The notes: generated from the sequence alone by a model not told the origin. A DNA stretch of 64,000 bases from Streptomyces sp. H27-C3 (GCF_030063415.1 NZ_JASITA010000008.1:173456-237455), one strand, 5' to 3'. Shown: positions 26,771 through 35,116, numbered from the stretch's first letter. Numbers and translations: made by a program.

Positions 26771-27223
26771 TCCCGCCCGCACCAAGCGGGTTGAAGAACC
26801 CGTCGCACGTCGCGCACCAGGACACACCGCGCCCGGACAGTTCGTCCTCGCGCTCCAGGCCGAGCTTGCGGTATCCCGATCCGGTCGCGACGATCACGGC
26901 GCGCGCCCGGTGGACGGTACCGGCGCTGTCGGTGACTTCCTTGATCTCGCCGGTGAGGTCGACGGAGACGATGTCGTTGTCGATCATCTCGGCGCCGAAC
27001 CGCTCGGCTTGGGCCCGCATGTTCTCCATGAGCTCGGGGCCCTGGACGCCTTCGGGGAAGCCGGGGAAGTTCTCCACCTCGGTCGTCGTGGTCAGGGAAC
27101 CGCCCACGAAGATCGCACCACCGAAGACGAGGGGCTTGAGATCGGCACGGGCCGAGTAGAGAGCGGCGGTGTAACCGGCCGGGCCGAGCCGATGACGATG
27201 ACCTTGCGGATCTCGTCGCTCAC
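26771..27223 (-). pseudogene. trxB: Thioredoxin reductase, frameshifted and truncated
   Basis: The GTG at 27223 overlaps the arsC stop (GTGA) and opens [12 protein letters not shown]. One base is then missing in the FAD-binding [10 protein letters not shown] motif (GGCTCGGCCCGGCCGG), which shifts the frame. The correct frame resumes with [20 protein letters not shown] and runs to the redox motif WCATCDGFF, after which it is cut off by the IS3 remnant. The NADPH-binding half is absent. In a live copy this would recycle thioredoxin for ArsC. Confidence 0.9.
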
Positions 27224-27633
27224 GCCGTCTTCTCCGGCGCGATCTCCTCGATGAGGCCCGCGACGAGCTTCTTGATCTCGTCGCGGATGGGCCGTACGGC
27301 CGCGACGCCCTGACCGGCCGGGTCCTCCAGCGCCCAGTCCAGGTACCGCTTGCCGGGGAAGACGGGGCAGGTGTCGCCGCACCCCATGGTGATGCACACG
27401 TCCGACTCCTTGACCGCGTCCACGGTCAGGATCTTCGGGGTCTCGGCGGAGATGTCGATGCCGACCTCGGCCATCGCTTCGACCGCTGCCGGGTTGACGG
27501 CGTCACCCGGGTTGGAACCGGCCGAGCGGACCTCGACACGGCCCCCGGCCAGGAGGGTCAGCCAGGCGGCGGCCATCTGGGAACGGCCGGCGTTGTGGAC
27601 ACAGACGAACAGCACAGAAGGCTTCTCGGACAT
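27220..27633 (-). CDS. arsC: Thioredoxin-dependent arsenate reductase ArsC
   Basis: 137 aa in the low-molecular-weight phosphatase fold. The P-loop is [11 protein letters not shown] with nucleophile Cys11; redox cysteines Cys80, Cys85 and Cys89 lie in [19 protein letters not shown]. The enzyme reduces arsenate to arsenite using thioredoxin. The ATG at 27633 is chosen because the conserved domain begins at once. It is divergent from arsR-acr3-arsO, so arsenite made here is removed by Acr3. The downstream trxB partner is broken. Confidence 0.93.
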   Translation of the reverse strand: MSEKPSVLFVCVHNAGRSQMAAAWLTLLAGGRVEVRSAGSNPGDAVNPAAVEAMAEVGIDISAETPKILTVDAVKESDVCITMGCGDTCPVFPGKRYLDWALEDPAGQGVAAVRPIRDEIKKLVAGLIEEIAPEKTA

Positions 27634-27674
27634 CGGGGTCTCTCTTGTTCTCGCGACGAAATCAGGCACAAGTG

Positions 27675-27710
27675 ACATCAGCACCCGGTGGCGTCAGCCG
27701 CCACTGATGT
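27675..27710. promoter_or_regulatory. Candidate ArsR operator between divergent arsC and arsR
   Basis: ACATCAG at 27675-27681 is complementary to CTGATGT at 27704-27710. A second inner symmetry, GTGGCG and CGCCAC, lies between them. The site is central in the 91-bp divergent promoter region, so one repressor could control both directions. This is inferred from symmetry only. Confidence 0.4.
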
Positions 27711-27724
27711 GAGAGTATCAGTCC

Positions 27725-28033
27725 ATGATGACGTCAGTCGACACTGAACTGATCCGGGTGCTCGCGGACCCGATCAGGCTCAAGATCGTGACCCTGCTCG
27801 CCCGCGAGACGCTCTGCACCACGCACCTCGTGGAGGAGACCGGGGCCCGGCAGACCAACCTCTCCAACCACCTGAAGGTGCTGCGGGAGGCCGGAGTGGT
27901 GGAGACCGAGCCCTGCGGCCGGTTCACCTACTACAAGCTGCGCCCCGATGTCATCGCCCAGCTCGCCGGCCAGTTCACCGACCTGGCCGAGTCCGCTCGT
28001 ACCGCCGCCGAAAACAAGAGGGCCTGTCCGTGA
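27725..28033 (+). CDS. arsR: ArsR-family transcriptional repressor
   Basis: 102 aa winged-helix repressor. The recognition region is ARQTNLSNHLKVLREAGVV, followed by the wing (CGRFTYYKL). The usual ELCVCDL metal motif reads ETLCTTHLVEE with a single Cys; further Cys are in TEPCGRF and at the C-terminus (KRACP), so the arsenite site may be of a non-classical actinobacterial type. The stop overlaps the acr3 start (GTGA). Confidence 0.9.
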   Translation: MMTSVDTELIRVLADPIRLKIVTLLARETLCTTHLVEETGARQTNLSNHLKVLREAGVVETEPCGRFTYYKLRPDVIAQLAGQFTDLAESARTAAENKRACP

Positions 28034-29121
28034 CCCGCACCGAAACACCCGCGACCACCGAGGAAGCCTCCGTCGTCGCGAAACTCTCCACACTCGACCG
28101 CTTCCTCGCCGTATGGATCCTGCTCGCCATGGCCCTCGGCCTCGGCCTGGGCCGCCTGATCCCCGGCCTGAACGACGCGCTCGCCAAGGTCGAGATCGGC
28201 GGCATCTCCCTGCCCATCGCAGTCGGCCTGCTGATCATGATGTACCCGGTGCTGGCGAAGGTCCGCTACAACAAGCTCGACGCGGTCACCGGCGACCGCA
28301 AGCTCATGGCCTCGTCGCTGGTCATCAACTGGATCATCGGCCCGGCCATCATGTTCGCGCTGGCCTGGATCTTCCTGCCGGACCTGCCCGAGTACCGCAC
28401 CGGCCTGATCATCGTCGGTCTCGCCCGCTGCATCGCCATGGTCATCATCTGGAACGACCTCGCCTGCGGCGACCGCGAAGCCGCCGCCGTCCTGGTGGCC
28501 CTCAACTCGGTCTTCCAGGTCATCGCGTTCGGCGTGCTGGGCTGGTTCTACCTCGACCTGCTGCCCGGCTGGCTGGGCCTGGGCGACGGAGAGGCACTCG
28601 ACATCTCGATGTGGAGAATCGCCCTGAACGTCGCTATCTTCCTCGGCGTCCCCCTGCTGGCCGGCTTCCTCACCCGCCGCATCGGCGAGAAGAAGGTGGG
28701 CCAGGAGAAGTACGAGAACACCTTCCTGCCCAAGATCGGCCCCTGGGCCCTCTACGGCCTGCTCTTCACGATCGTCATCCTCTTCGCCCTCCAGGGGAAG
28801 ACGATCACCTCGCAGCCGCTGGACGTGGTCCGGATCGCGCTGCCGCTGCTGGTCTACTTCGCGGTCATGTGGTTCGGCACCTTCTTTCTCGGCAAGGCCA
28901 TCGGCCTGAACTACGACCGCACCGCCACCCTGGCCTTCACCGCCGCGGGCAACAACTTCGAGCTGGCCATCGCGGTCGCCATCGCCACCTTCGGCGTCAC
29001 CTCCGGCCAGGCTCTCTCCGGTGTCGTCGGCCCGCTGATCGAGGTCCCCGTCCTGGTCGCGCTCGTCTACGTGTCGCTGGCCTGGCGCAAGAAGTTCACG
29101 GCCTCCCCGCTGAGTTCGTGA
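28030..29121 (+). CDS. acr3: Arsenite efflux permease Acr3
   Basis: 363 aa with ten predicted membrane helices. Family markers are the conserved Cys in GLARCIAMVIIWNDLACG and the NNFELAIAVAIATFG motif with the essential Glu in a late helix. Acr3 exports arsenite, driven by the proton gradient. The GTG start overlaps arsR and its stop overlaps the next gene, so arsR-acr3-arsO form one translationally coupled unit. Confidence 0.95.
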   Translation: MTRTETPATTEEASVVAKLSTLDRFLAVWILLAMALGLGLGRLIPGLNDALAKVEIGGISLPIAVGLLIMMYPVLAKVRYNKLDAVTGDRKLMASSLVINWIIGPAIMFALAWIFLPDLPEYRTGLIIVGLARCIAMVIIWNDLACGDREAAAVLVALNSVFQVIAFGVLGWFYLDLLPGWLGLGDGEALDISMWRIALNVAIFLGVPLLAGFLTRRIGEKKVGQEKYENTFLPKIGPWALYGLLFTIVILFALQGKTITSQPLDVVRIALPLLVYFAVMWFGTFFLGKAIGLNYDRTATLAFTAAGNNFELAIAVAIATFGVTSGQALSGVVGPLIEVPVLVALVYVSLAWRKKFTASPLSS

Positions 29122-30173
29122 ACCACCGCACACAGGTCGTGGTGATCGGCGGCGGCCAAGCTGGGCTCGCCGCCGGTTACCACCTGCGCCGCCTCGGCCT
29201 GGACTTCGTCATCCTCGATGCCCAGGCCGGGGCGGGCGGCGCCTGGCGGCACGCCTGGGAATCCCTGCACCTGTTCTCCCCGGCCGCCTACTCCTCACTG
29301 CCCGGACGCCCGATGCCCGGCCAGCCGGGTGAGACCTACCCGGACGCCGGGCACGTCGTCAGCTATCTCTCCGAGTACGAGGCACGCTACGAACTCCCCG
29401 TCCAGCGGCCGGTACAGGCGCGGGAAGTGCACCGGGACGGACGGAATCTGCGCGCGGTGACCGATTCAGGCGAGTGGACCGCCCGCGCCGCGGTCAGTGC
29501 GACCGGCACCCGGTGGCGACCCTTCCTCCCCGCGGTGCCCGGCAGGGCCGACTTCCACGGACGCCAACTGCACACCGTCGAGTACCACAGCCCGCGCGAC
29601 TTCACAGGGCAGCGCGTCGTCGTCGTGGGCGGCGGCAACTCCGGCGCACAGATCGCCGCCGATCTCGCGTACGACACCGAGCTGACCTGGGTCACCCAGC
29701 GCCCGGCCCGCTTCCTCGCCGACGACATCGACGGCCGCGCCCTGTTCGACGCGGCCACCACCCGGCGCCGCGCGCTTGACCAAGGAGTGACGGACACCGG
29801 TGGCGTGGCGTCGCTGGGTGACATCGTCGCCGTGCCGCCCGTACGCGCGGCACGCGACGCCGGACTCCTCAAGGCCCAGCCGATGTTCAGCCGCCTCACC
29901 CCGGACGGCGTGCAGTGGGACGACGGCACCCGAGCCGACGCCGACGCCGTCATCTGGTGCACCGGCTTCCGTCCCGCCCTGTCCCACCTCGCACCGCTCG
30001 GGCTCCGAGGGCAGCGCGGGTACATCCCCACCCACGGCACACAGGCTGCGGGCGAACCCCGTCTGCACCTGCTCGGATACGGCGACTGGACCGGCCCCGC
30101 CTCCGCCACCCTCATCGGAGTCGGCCGCCCCGCGCGCGAAGCGGCCCGCCAGATCGCCGACCTGCTGCACTGA
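29118..30173 (+). CDS. arsO: ArsO-like flavin-dependent monooxygenase
   Basis: 351 aa with GTG overlapping the acr3 stop. The FAD-binding motif is VVVIGGGQAGLAAGYHL; the NADPH-binding motif is VVVVGGGNSGAQIA; ATG-like motif and CTGFRPALSHLAPLGL close the fold. It belongs to the YrpB/CzcO-type flavoprotein monooxygenases called ArsO in ars operons. The reaction is not established; a role in arsenical resistance is inferred from coupling to acr3. Confidence 0.87.
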   Translation: MNHRTQVVVIGGGQAGLAAGYHLRRLGLDFVILDAQAGAGGAWRHAWESLHLFSPAAYSSLPGRPMPGQPGETYPDAGHVVSYLSEYEARYELPVQRPVQAREVHRDGRNLRAVTDSGEWTARAAVSATGTRWRPFLPAVPGRADFHGRQLHTVEYHSPRDFTGQRVVVVGGGNSGAQIAADLAYDTELTWVTQRPARFLADDIDGRALFDAATTRRRALDQGVTDTGGVASLGDIVAVPPVRAARDAGLLKAQPMFSRLTPDGVQWDDGTRADADAVIWCTGFRPALSHLAPLGLRGQRGYIPTHGTQAAGEPRLHLLGYGDWTGPASATLIGVGRPAREAARQIADLLH

Positions 30174-30207
30174 CGGCACGGGGTGAACCGACATGGTGGG
30201 GGGAGAG

Positions 30208-30567
30208 TCAGGCCGCGGAGTGGTGGAGCATCTGTCCCATCGCGGCGACCACGGACGGTTCGACGCGGTAATACACCCAGGTGCCGCGGCGCTCGGAGCT
30301 GAGCAGCCCCGCTTCCCTGAGCTTCTTCAGGTGGTGGGAGACGGTGGGCTGGGAGACACCGACGTCGGAGATGTCGCAGACGCACGCCTCTCCGCCCTGG
30401 TGCGAGGCGACCGCCGAGAACAGTCGCAGACGCACCGGGTCACCGAGCGCCTTGAACATCGCCGCGGTGCGCACCGCTTCCTCTTGTGTGAGAGGGCGCT
30501 CATTCAGCGGCGGGCAGCACGGCACCACCTGCGGCTCCAGCAATGGCAGCACCTTTGCATTCGACAT
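30208..30567 (-). CDS. arsR: Second ArsR-family repressor with classical arsenite motif
   Basis: 119 aa. It carries the ACVCDISDVGVSQPTVSHHL segment, in which the ELCVCDL-type Cys pair lies in the recognition-helix region, plus an extra N-terminal Cys pair (VPCCPPL). The wing is RRGTWVYYRVEP. The ATG at 30567 is chosen over upstream starts because a palindrome lies across it. It differs clearly from the first ArsR and probably controlled the second set of ars genes now partly deleted. Confidence 0.9.
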   Translation of the reverse strand: MSNAKVLPLLEPQVVPCCPPLNERPLTQEEAVRTAAMFKALGDPVRLRLFSAVASHQGGEACVCDISDVGVSQPTVSHHLKKLREAGLLSSERRGTWVYYRVEPSVVAAMGQMLHHSAA

Positions 30568-30577
30568 ACGTCTATGT
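30564..30577. promoter_or_regulatory. Candidate autoregulatory operator of the second ArsR gene
   Basis: ACATACGTCTATGT is a 5+5 palindrome with a 4-nt spacer that overlaps the start codon. It lies inside a wider weak symmetry (TTCGA at 30560-30564, TCGAA at 30587-30591). Confidence 0.3.
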
Positions 30578-30621
30578 TGACACACATCGAAGTAATACCC
30601 CAGGGGTTGCCGCACCGCCCG

Positions 30622-31034
30622 CTAGGCCCGGCCGAGCTGCCGCATGAGCCGTTGGGCTACGCGCTGCGCGTCCCGGCCGACACCTCGCAGCGACGCCGAG
30701 GACAAACTGCGCTGCCACTCCAGACCCACAAAGGCGAGGCCGGGCTGCGTGAGGGACATGCCGTCGCGGTGGTGGCTGGTCCGAATGTCCGCCCCCAGGC
30801 GGCCGGCGTAGCGGAGCAGGTAGTCGACGACCTCGTCGCGGTGTGGGTACCTCTCGGAGTCTCCACCGAAGGGCAGGCCGGGCAGCGAGCTGTACCGGGC
30901 CGGGGAGAACAGGGTGAGGCTGTCGTCATAGTGCGGCCAGGACCCGGCGGGCCGGTCGGATGCCTCCAGGATGACGGGCTTCAGCCCGTGCCCGAGAAGG
31001 GCGTGCGCGGTGGCGAGGCCGGACTGCCCACCAG
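30622..31034 (-). pseudogene. Flavoprotein monooxygenase remnant with internal deletion
   Basis: The frame starts abruptly in the FAD motif (GGQSGLATAHALLGHGLKPV), continues through TLFSPARYSSLPGLPF and RDEVVDYLLRYAGRLG, then jumps to a C-terminal-like tail (AFVGLEWQRSLSSASLRGVG) and stops. A complete family member has about 350 residues; roughly the central 200, including the NADPH site, are missing. The N-terminal Gly-rich loop is cut at about 31034, where a different gene fragment begins on the other strand. Confidence 0.8.
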
Positions 31035-31174
31035 GACTCTTCGACGCCCCCACCTCCGAACAGACCGCCGGCGGAGGCTGCTGCGCCCCCGCAGCCGCCC
31101 TCGTGCGGATCGGCCCCGCCGCCCCGGCCCCGACGACGCAAGAGGCTCCGGCGGGCGGCTGCTGCGAGTCGTGA
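31033..31174 (+). pseudogene. C-terminal remnant of a probable ArsI/CadI-type glyoxalase
   Basis: The plus-strand frame reads GLFDAPTSEQTAGGGCCAPA and later PAGGCCES before its TGA, which overlaps the MFS start (GTGA). Cys-Cys tails after a short linker are typical of actinobacterial ArsI/CadI proteins (C-As lyase or cadmium-induced). No glyoxalase domain remains upstream. Identification rests on the tail and the ars context, so it is tentative. Confidence 0.5.
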
Positions 31175-32397
31175 CCGCCCTCAGCGCCCGCGAACGTGGC
31201 GCCGCGACCGGAACTGGGGACCGGTCGCGACCCCGCGCCGTGCTCCCGGCACTGTGCGCCACGCAGATCACCAGCTGGGGGATCGTCTACTACGCCTTTC
31301 GGGTACTGAACCCGCAGATCACCGCCAGCACTGGTTGGTCGAGCGGTTCGACCACGGCCGCGTTCTCCGCCGCCCTGCTCGTCTCCGCCATCGCCGGGAT
31401 CCGCGTCGGCCGGATCATCGACCAGCGGGGCCCCCGCACCGTCATGACCGCCGGCTCGATCCGCGGTGTGATCAGCATCCTGATCGTGGCCGCGGCCCCG
31501 TATCTTCCGGTGTTCCTCGCCGGTTGGATGCTGTCCGGGCTCGCCATGGCAGCCACGTTCTACCAGCCGGCCTTCGCCGCCCTCACCCAATGGTGGGCCC
31601 CCGACCACGTCCGCGCCCTCACGATCGTCACACTGGCCGGCGGGCTGGCCTCCACAGTCTTCGCGCCGTTGACGGCCATGCTCTCCGGTCATCTGTCCTG
31701 GCGCATGACCTACGCCGTACTCGCCCTGGTCTCGCCGCCGTCACTGTTCCCGGCGCACGCGCTCGCCCTCAACGCGCCGTGGCCGAAGACCCCGGACACC
31801 CCCGCCCGTGCCAACGGCAGCGCGGGCACGGTGGAGCGCAGCCAACGGTTCTGGATGCTGGCCACCGCCCTGACGCTGTCCGCGTTTACCGTCTATGCCG
31901 TGGTCGTCGCCCTGGTCCCGCTCTTTCTGGAGCGCGGCTACTCGACCACTGAGGCAGCCTGGGCCCTCGGCCTGGGCGGCGCGGGGCAGACCCTCGGCCG
32001 CACCCTCCATGCCACGCTCGCCCGCCGTACGACAGCGAGGGCGCGTACCGCCCTGCTGATCGCGCTCGGTGGGCTGGCCACAGCCGCCGTCGGGCTCGTC
32101 CCGGGGCCGTACGCCCTGCTGGTCGCCCTGTCGATGGCGGCCGGGACCATCCGCGGAAACCTCACGCTCCTCCAGGCCACCGCGATCACCGATCGATGGG
32201 GAACCAGCCACTACGGACGCCTGTCCGGGCTCCTCACCGCGCCCACCACAGCCGCCGCCGCACTGGCCCCATTCGCGAGCGCCGCCCTCACCGGACCTGT
32301 GGGCGGCTACCCGCAGATGTTCGCCGTGCTCGCCCTCGTCTCCGGGCTCGCAGCGCTCATCAGCCTCAGCACGAAGCCTTCTCCAACGTCATGTTGA
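31171..32397 (+). CDS. Major facilitator superfamily transporter of the ars region
   Basis: 408 aa with twelve predicted membrane helices in two halves. The loop 2-3 signature appears as GRIIDQRGPRTVMTAG, and the first helix region is LCATQITSWGIVYYAFRV, seen in MFS proteins next to ars genes in actinobacteria. The GTG overlaps the upstream remnant stop. Substrate is unknown; export of an arsenical is plausible from context only. Confidence 0.85.
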   Translation: MTALSARERGAATGTGDRSRPRAVLPALCATQITSWGIVYYAFRVLNPQITASTGWSSGSTTAAFSAALLVSAIAGIRVGRIIDQRGPRTVMTAGSIRGVISILIVAAAPYLPVFLAGWMLSGLAMAATFYQPAFAALTQWWAPDHVRALTIVTLAGGLASTVFAPLTAMLSGHLSWRMTYAVLALVSPPSLFPAHALALNAPWPKTPDTPARANGSAGTVERSQRFWMLATALTLSAFTVYAVVVALVPLFLERGYSTTEAAWALGLGGAGQTLGRTLHATLARRTTARARTALLIALGGLATAAVGLVPGPYALLVALSMAAGTIRGNLTLLQATAITDRWGTSHYGRLSGLLTAPTTAAAALAPFASAALTGPVGGYPQMFAVLALVSGLAALISLSTKPSPTSC

Positions 32398-32752
32398 GGC
32401 GTGTTTGAGGACTGTCACTCGTGTCCAGAGCAACATGGTGCTGGATCACGCGGCGGCATTCAACGTGAAGCCTGCGCCCGCGCAGTGCTCTCCCCGTCGG
32501 CTACCCCCGCACAGGAGCGCTCGCCCAGATGGGCGCGGGTCCGCTCCAACCGCGCCCCCGCTTCTCATCGGTGAGCAGGTTCCTGGCGAAACTCCTGAAC
32601 CCAGGGAACCGATGGACGTTCCGCGAGCCGGTCACGGACCTCGACAGGGACTCGGATCAAGGCACCAGTCACACAGCGCCGCACAGCACCTCCGAGAATC
32701 CGCCCCATGGGCCCACCTCACGTGCCCCAGGCCCAGGAGATCTCCGGGGACC
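32398..32752. other. Gene-free stretch with a diverged repeat
   Basis: No credible gene. Positions 32645-32675 match 36274-36304 at 28 of 31 bases, and a further weak match (CCAGGAGATCT near 32733) corresponds to CTAGGAGATCC near 36346. The rest looks like decayed sequence without a family match. Confidence 0.5.
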
Positions 32753-32778
32753 GCCGTCCCACCGCCGGGTGGGACGGC
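32753..32778 (-). terminator. Hairpin terminator of the DUF2867 gene
   Basis: A perfect 11-bp stem (GCCGTCCCACC with its complement) and 4-nt loop lies 3 bp beyond the stop. No U-tract follows. Confidence 0.65.
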
Positions 32779-32780
32779 AG

Positions 32781-33383
32781 TCAGCTGACGCTCCGCCCAG
32801 CGGCGTTCGTCTGCCACTCGCGGCCGATGGAGCGCAGCAGCGCCGGGTAGACCCCGACGTACCGGAAGGGCTTGACGGCGGCCATGTAGAGGGCGCCGAA
32901 CAGCCCGTTCGGCTTGACCAGGACGGCCATCTGACCGCGGTGGCCGCCGACGCCGTCCGGGACCCAGCCGATGTGCATCACCGCGTGCACGGTCTTGTTG
33001 CCCATCTCGGCGGCCCACTCGTCGTCCCTCTGGTAGAGGGAAGTGAACGGGGACGAGCCGAGGTCGGGGCCCTGAGGGCCCTCACGAAGGTCCGCCGGCA
33101 GCCGGTCGCGCAGGGAAGGCAGCCGGGCGCCGACGCCTGCGGCGGACTCGTCCCAGCCGAGCAGCGCTCCGAGCTTCCAGCGGATGGCGAAGAGCGCGCG
33201 GGAGACGGCTCCTTCTCCGTTCACCCCGCCCCTCATTCCCTCGGCGAGCTGGCGCACCAGCCGATCGAGGTCGTCGGGCCCGCCGGGGGTGGGCATCGCC
33301 CACACGTCCTCGGTCGTGAAGTCGTCGGCGATCTCGTGGATCCGCCAGGGGCGGTCGGTGTGGGCGGTTCGGGGAAGTCGCAT
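32781..33383 (-). CDS. DUF2867 family protein
   Basis: 200 aa. Conserved parts are RIHEIADDFTTEDVWAMPTP at the N-terminus, then FAIRWKLGALLGWD, a middle segment KTVHAVMHIGWVPDG, and a C-terminal stretch VKPNGLFGALYMAAVKPFRY. DUF2867 proteins resemble START-like ligand-binding domains and often accompany TetR regulators. The gene is divergent from a TetR gene with two identical-type operators in between, so it is very likely the regulated target. Confidence 0.88.
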   Translation of the reverse strand: MRLPRTAHTDRPWRIHEIADDFTTEDVWAMPTPGGPDDLDRLVRQLAEGMRGGVNGEGAVSRALFAIRWKLGALLGWDESAAGVGARLPSLRDRLPADLREGPQGPDLGSSPFTSLYQRDDEWAAEMGNKTVHAVMHIGWVPDGVGGHRGQMAVLVKPNGLFGALYMAAVKPFRYVGVYPALLRSIGREWQTNAAGRSVS

Positions 33384-33399
33384 GAGCAGACCCCATATC

Positions 33400-33415
33400 T
33401 ATACGGTGGCGTACA
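33400..33415. promoter_or_regulatory. TetR-type operator, copy 1
   Basis: TATACGGTGGCGTACA is a near-palindromic 16-mer located 17 bp upstream of the DUF2867 start. It equals the complement of copy 2 (33435-33450) at 14 of 16 positions. Confidence 0.7.
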
Positions 33416-33434
33416 GATGGAGCGTAGACCCGTA

Positions 33435-33450
33435 TATACGCCGCCGTATA
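33435..33450. promoter_or_regulatory. TetR-type operator, copy 2
   Basis: TATACGCCGCCGTATA lies 30 bp upstream of the TetR start. The 35-bp centre-to-centre distance would place two dimers about three and a third helical turns apart over both promoters. Confidence 0.7.
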
Positions 33451-33479
33451 CTCGGCCGGGACGTGAGGAGGCACACACC

Positions 33480-34034
33480 ATGGGCGCGACCCGCACGCCA
33501 CGCGGCAAGTGGATCGAGGAAGGCTTGCGGGCACTGGTCTCGGGCGGTCCGGAAGCCGTCAGGATCGAGGCTCTGGCGCAGGCGCTCGGCGTCAGCAAGG
33601 GCGGCTTCTACGGGCACTTCCGCAACCGTGGCGCGCTGCTCACCGAAATGCTCGACACCTGGGAGTACGAGGTCGCCGATGGCGTGATCGAGCAGGTCGA
33701 GAGCGACGGGGGGCACGCCAGGGCCAGACTGGAGCGACTGTTCGCCGCCGCCGCCACCGACGGGCCGGTGCGCGGCACCACCGCCGACATCGCGGTCCGC
33801 GACTGGGCCCGCCGGGACCCGGCCGTCGCCGAGCGCCTGCGCCGAGTCGACAACCGTCGCATGGACTACCTGCGCTCCCTGTTCTCCTCCTTCTGCCCCG
33901 ACGAGGACGAGGTCGAGATCCGCTGCCTGCTCGCCGTCTCGGTGCGCATCGGCAACCACTTCAACGCCGCCGACAACGGCAAGCGCAGCCGCGCGGAAGT
34001 GATGGAGCTGGTCAGGCAACGGCTGCTGGAGTAG
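33480..34034 (+). CDS. TetR/AcrR family repressor
   Basis: 184 aa. The N-terminal HTH is complete (GGPEAVRIEALAQALGVSKG followed by GFYGHFRNRGALL). The C-terminal ligand-binding domain begins with RLERLFAAAATDGPVRGTTA and ADIAVRDWARRDPAVAERLR. The ATG at 33480 has GTGAGGAGG upstream. It probably represses itself and the divergent DUF2867 gene through the two operators. The inducer is unknown. Confidence 0.92.
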   Translation: MGATRTPRGKWIEEGLRALVSGGPEAVRIEALAQALGVSKGGFYGHFRNRGALLTEMLDTWEYEVADGVIEQVESDGGHARARLERLFAAAATDGPVRGTTADIAVRDWARRDPAVAERLRRVDNRRMDYLRSLFSSFCPDEDEVEIRCLLAVSVRIGNHFNAADNGKRSRAEVMELVRQRLLE

Positions 34035-34142
34035 CCGGAGGCCCGGTGCGGTGTCGCCCACGCCAGGCCTCCTGCGAGTCGGCGACCGGGTACCGGTCCG
34101 GCGTGGCCGATGGGCATTCCCGGCCTTCGAGGCGCTGGTCGT

Positions 34143-34520
34143 CTACGCACGCGAGTCGGGAGCGCCGGTTTGCTTCCACCCGTACAGGGACATCCCGCCC
34201 GGGTCGGCGATGGATCCGGCGAGGCCTGCCGCCGAATAGGGGAGCAGATCGGCGGGGACCGCATCGATGCGGAACCACTGCAGGGCCGAGCATTGGACGG
34301 TTCGAGATTCTCCGGTCCGCCGTCCCACCGGGCGACGTGGAAGAAGAAACCGAGATGATCTCCGGGCGCCCCGTCGTCCCGGACGCAACTCGCCCGGCCG
34401 TCGGCCACGGGCCGTTCATGCGCCGGCCAGGACCCCTCCAGGCCGAACTTGTCCGGGAGCTGGAGCCCCGCGGCGCCGACGAGGCGCTGTCCGGTCCCAC
34501 GACGAACACCCCTGCGGCCC
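34143..34520 (-). pseudogene. Nudix hydrolase remnant (frameshifted, no Nudix box)
   Basis: Two minus-strand frames join into one family tail: LGFFFHVARWDGGPENLEPS, then after one missing base CSALQWFRIDAVPADLLPYS and ADPGGMSLYGW. This matches the end of MutT-like proteins (EPENREPHKCS..W.....LP). The Nudix box itself is missing from the upstream part, so both a frameshift and an internal deletion are present. Confidence 0.6.
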
Positions 34521-34575
34521 TGTGACCGCCCCACACGTCCGACCGCCACGCCCCGACACGTACACAGGAGGAACC

Positions 34576-34944
34576 GTGTCCGCCGCCCCCCGCACTTCCA
34601 TGTCCACCGCACACTTCGACCAGGCGTACCGGGTCAGGACTGATCCCTGGGGCACCCTGCACAAGACCTGTGCGCGCGAGAAGTTCACCGACACTGTGTC
34701 CCTCCTCCCCGCCGGGCGCTTCGGCTCCGCGCTGGAGATCGGGTGCGGCGTCGGCGCCCTCACCCGGCTCCTGGAACCGCACTGCGACAGCGTGCTCGCC
34801 ACCGACTGCTCCGGTGCGGCAATCGAGCAGGCCAGGAGTAACTGTGCCGACCTGGGCAATGTCTCGTTCGCCACGCTGCGGGTCCCCGAGGGGCTGTCCT
34901 GCCAAAGCGCGGATCTCGACCTCGTCGTTACCGCATCGGCGTAA
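34576..34944 (+). pseudogene. Truncated SAM-dependent methyltransferase (NodS-like)
   Basis: 122 aa from a GTG with AGGAGGA upstream. It begins like NodS-type methyltransferases (HFDQAYRVRTDPWGTLHK) and keeps the SAM motif ALEIGCGVGALTRLLEPHCD and LATDCSGAAIEQAR. It stops after DLDLVVTASA, just where motif IV should continue into the substrate-binding half. About 80-100 residues are missing, so methyltransferase activity is unlikely. Confidence 0.75.
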
Positions 34945-34945
34945 C

Positions 34946-35116
34946 TCAGTCGGTCCCCCGGAATATGTGCTGGTCGGGGTCGTCCAGGTCCTCACCGGCC
35001 AGGAGCACCGGCCGCACCGGGCGCTGGGGACCGGCTGTCCATGGCGCGAGCGTGAGCGGGCGTGGGAGCGGGAGCGGGAGCGGGGAGTCGTCGTGATCGA
35101 GCATGAGGTTCGGCAT
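34946..35116 (-). CDS. Possible small protein (56 aa) overlapping the hydrolase 3' end
   Basis: MPNLMLDHDDSPLPLPLPRP opens the frame, with GGGAGG 4 nt before the ATG. The tail GEDLDDPDQHIFRGTD is acidic. It overlaps the unusual C-terminal extension of the hydrolase in another frame. Size and a Pro-rich head with acidic tail could suit a short peptide precursor, but no modifying enzyme is intact nearby. Coding status is uncertain. Confidence 0.35.
   Translation of the reverse strand: MPNLMLDHDDSPLPLPLPRPLTLAPWTAGPQRPVRPVLLAGEDLDDPDQHIFRGTD

Noticed and set aside
30193..31170. In-frame upstream extension of the MFS gene
   Set aside because: It runs antisense through arsR and the flavoprotein remnant; the GTG at 31171 gives a normal MFS N-terminus.
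32529..33479. Upstream extension of the TetR gene
   Set aside because: It crosses the operators and the DUF2867 gene; the ATG at 33480 with GTGAGGAGG gives a standard TetR start.
34051..34239. 62-codon frame after the TetR gene
   Set aside because: No ribosome binding site or homology, and it overlaps the better supported Nudix remnant on the other strand.
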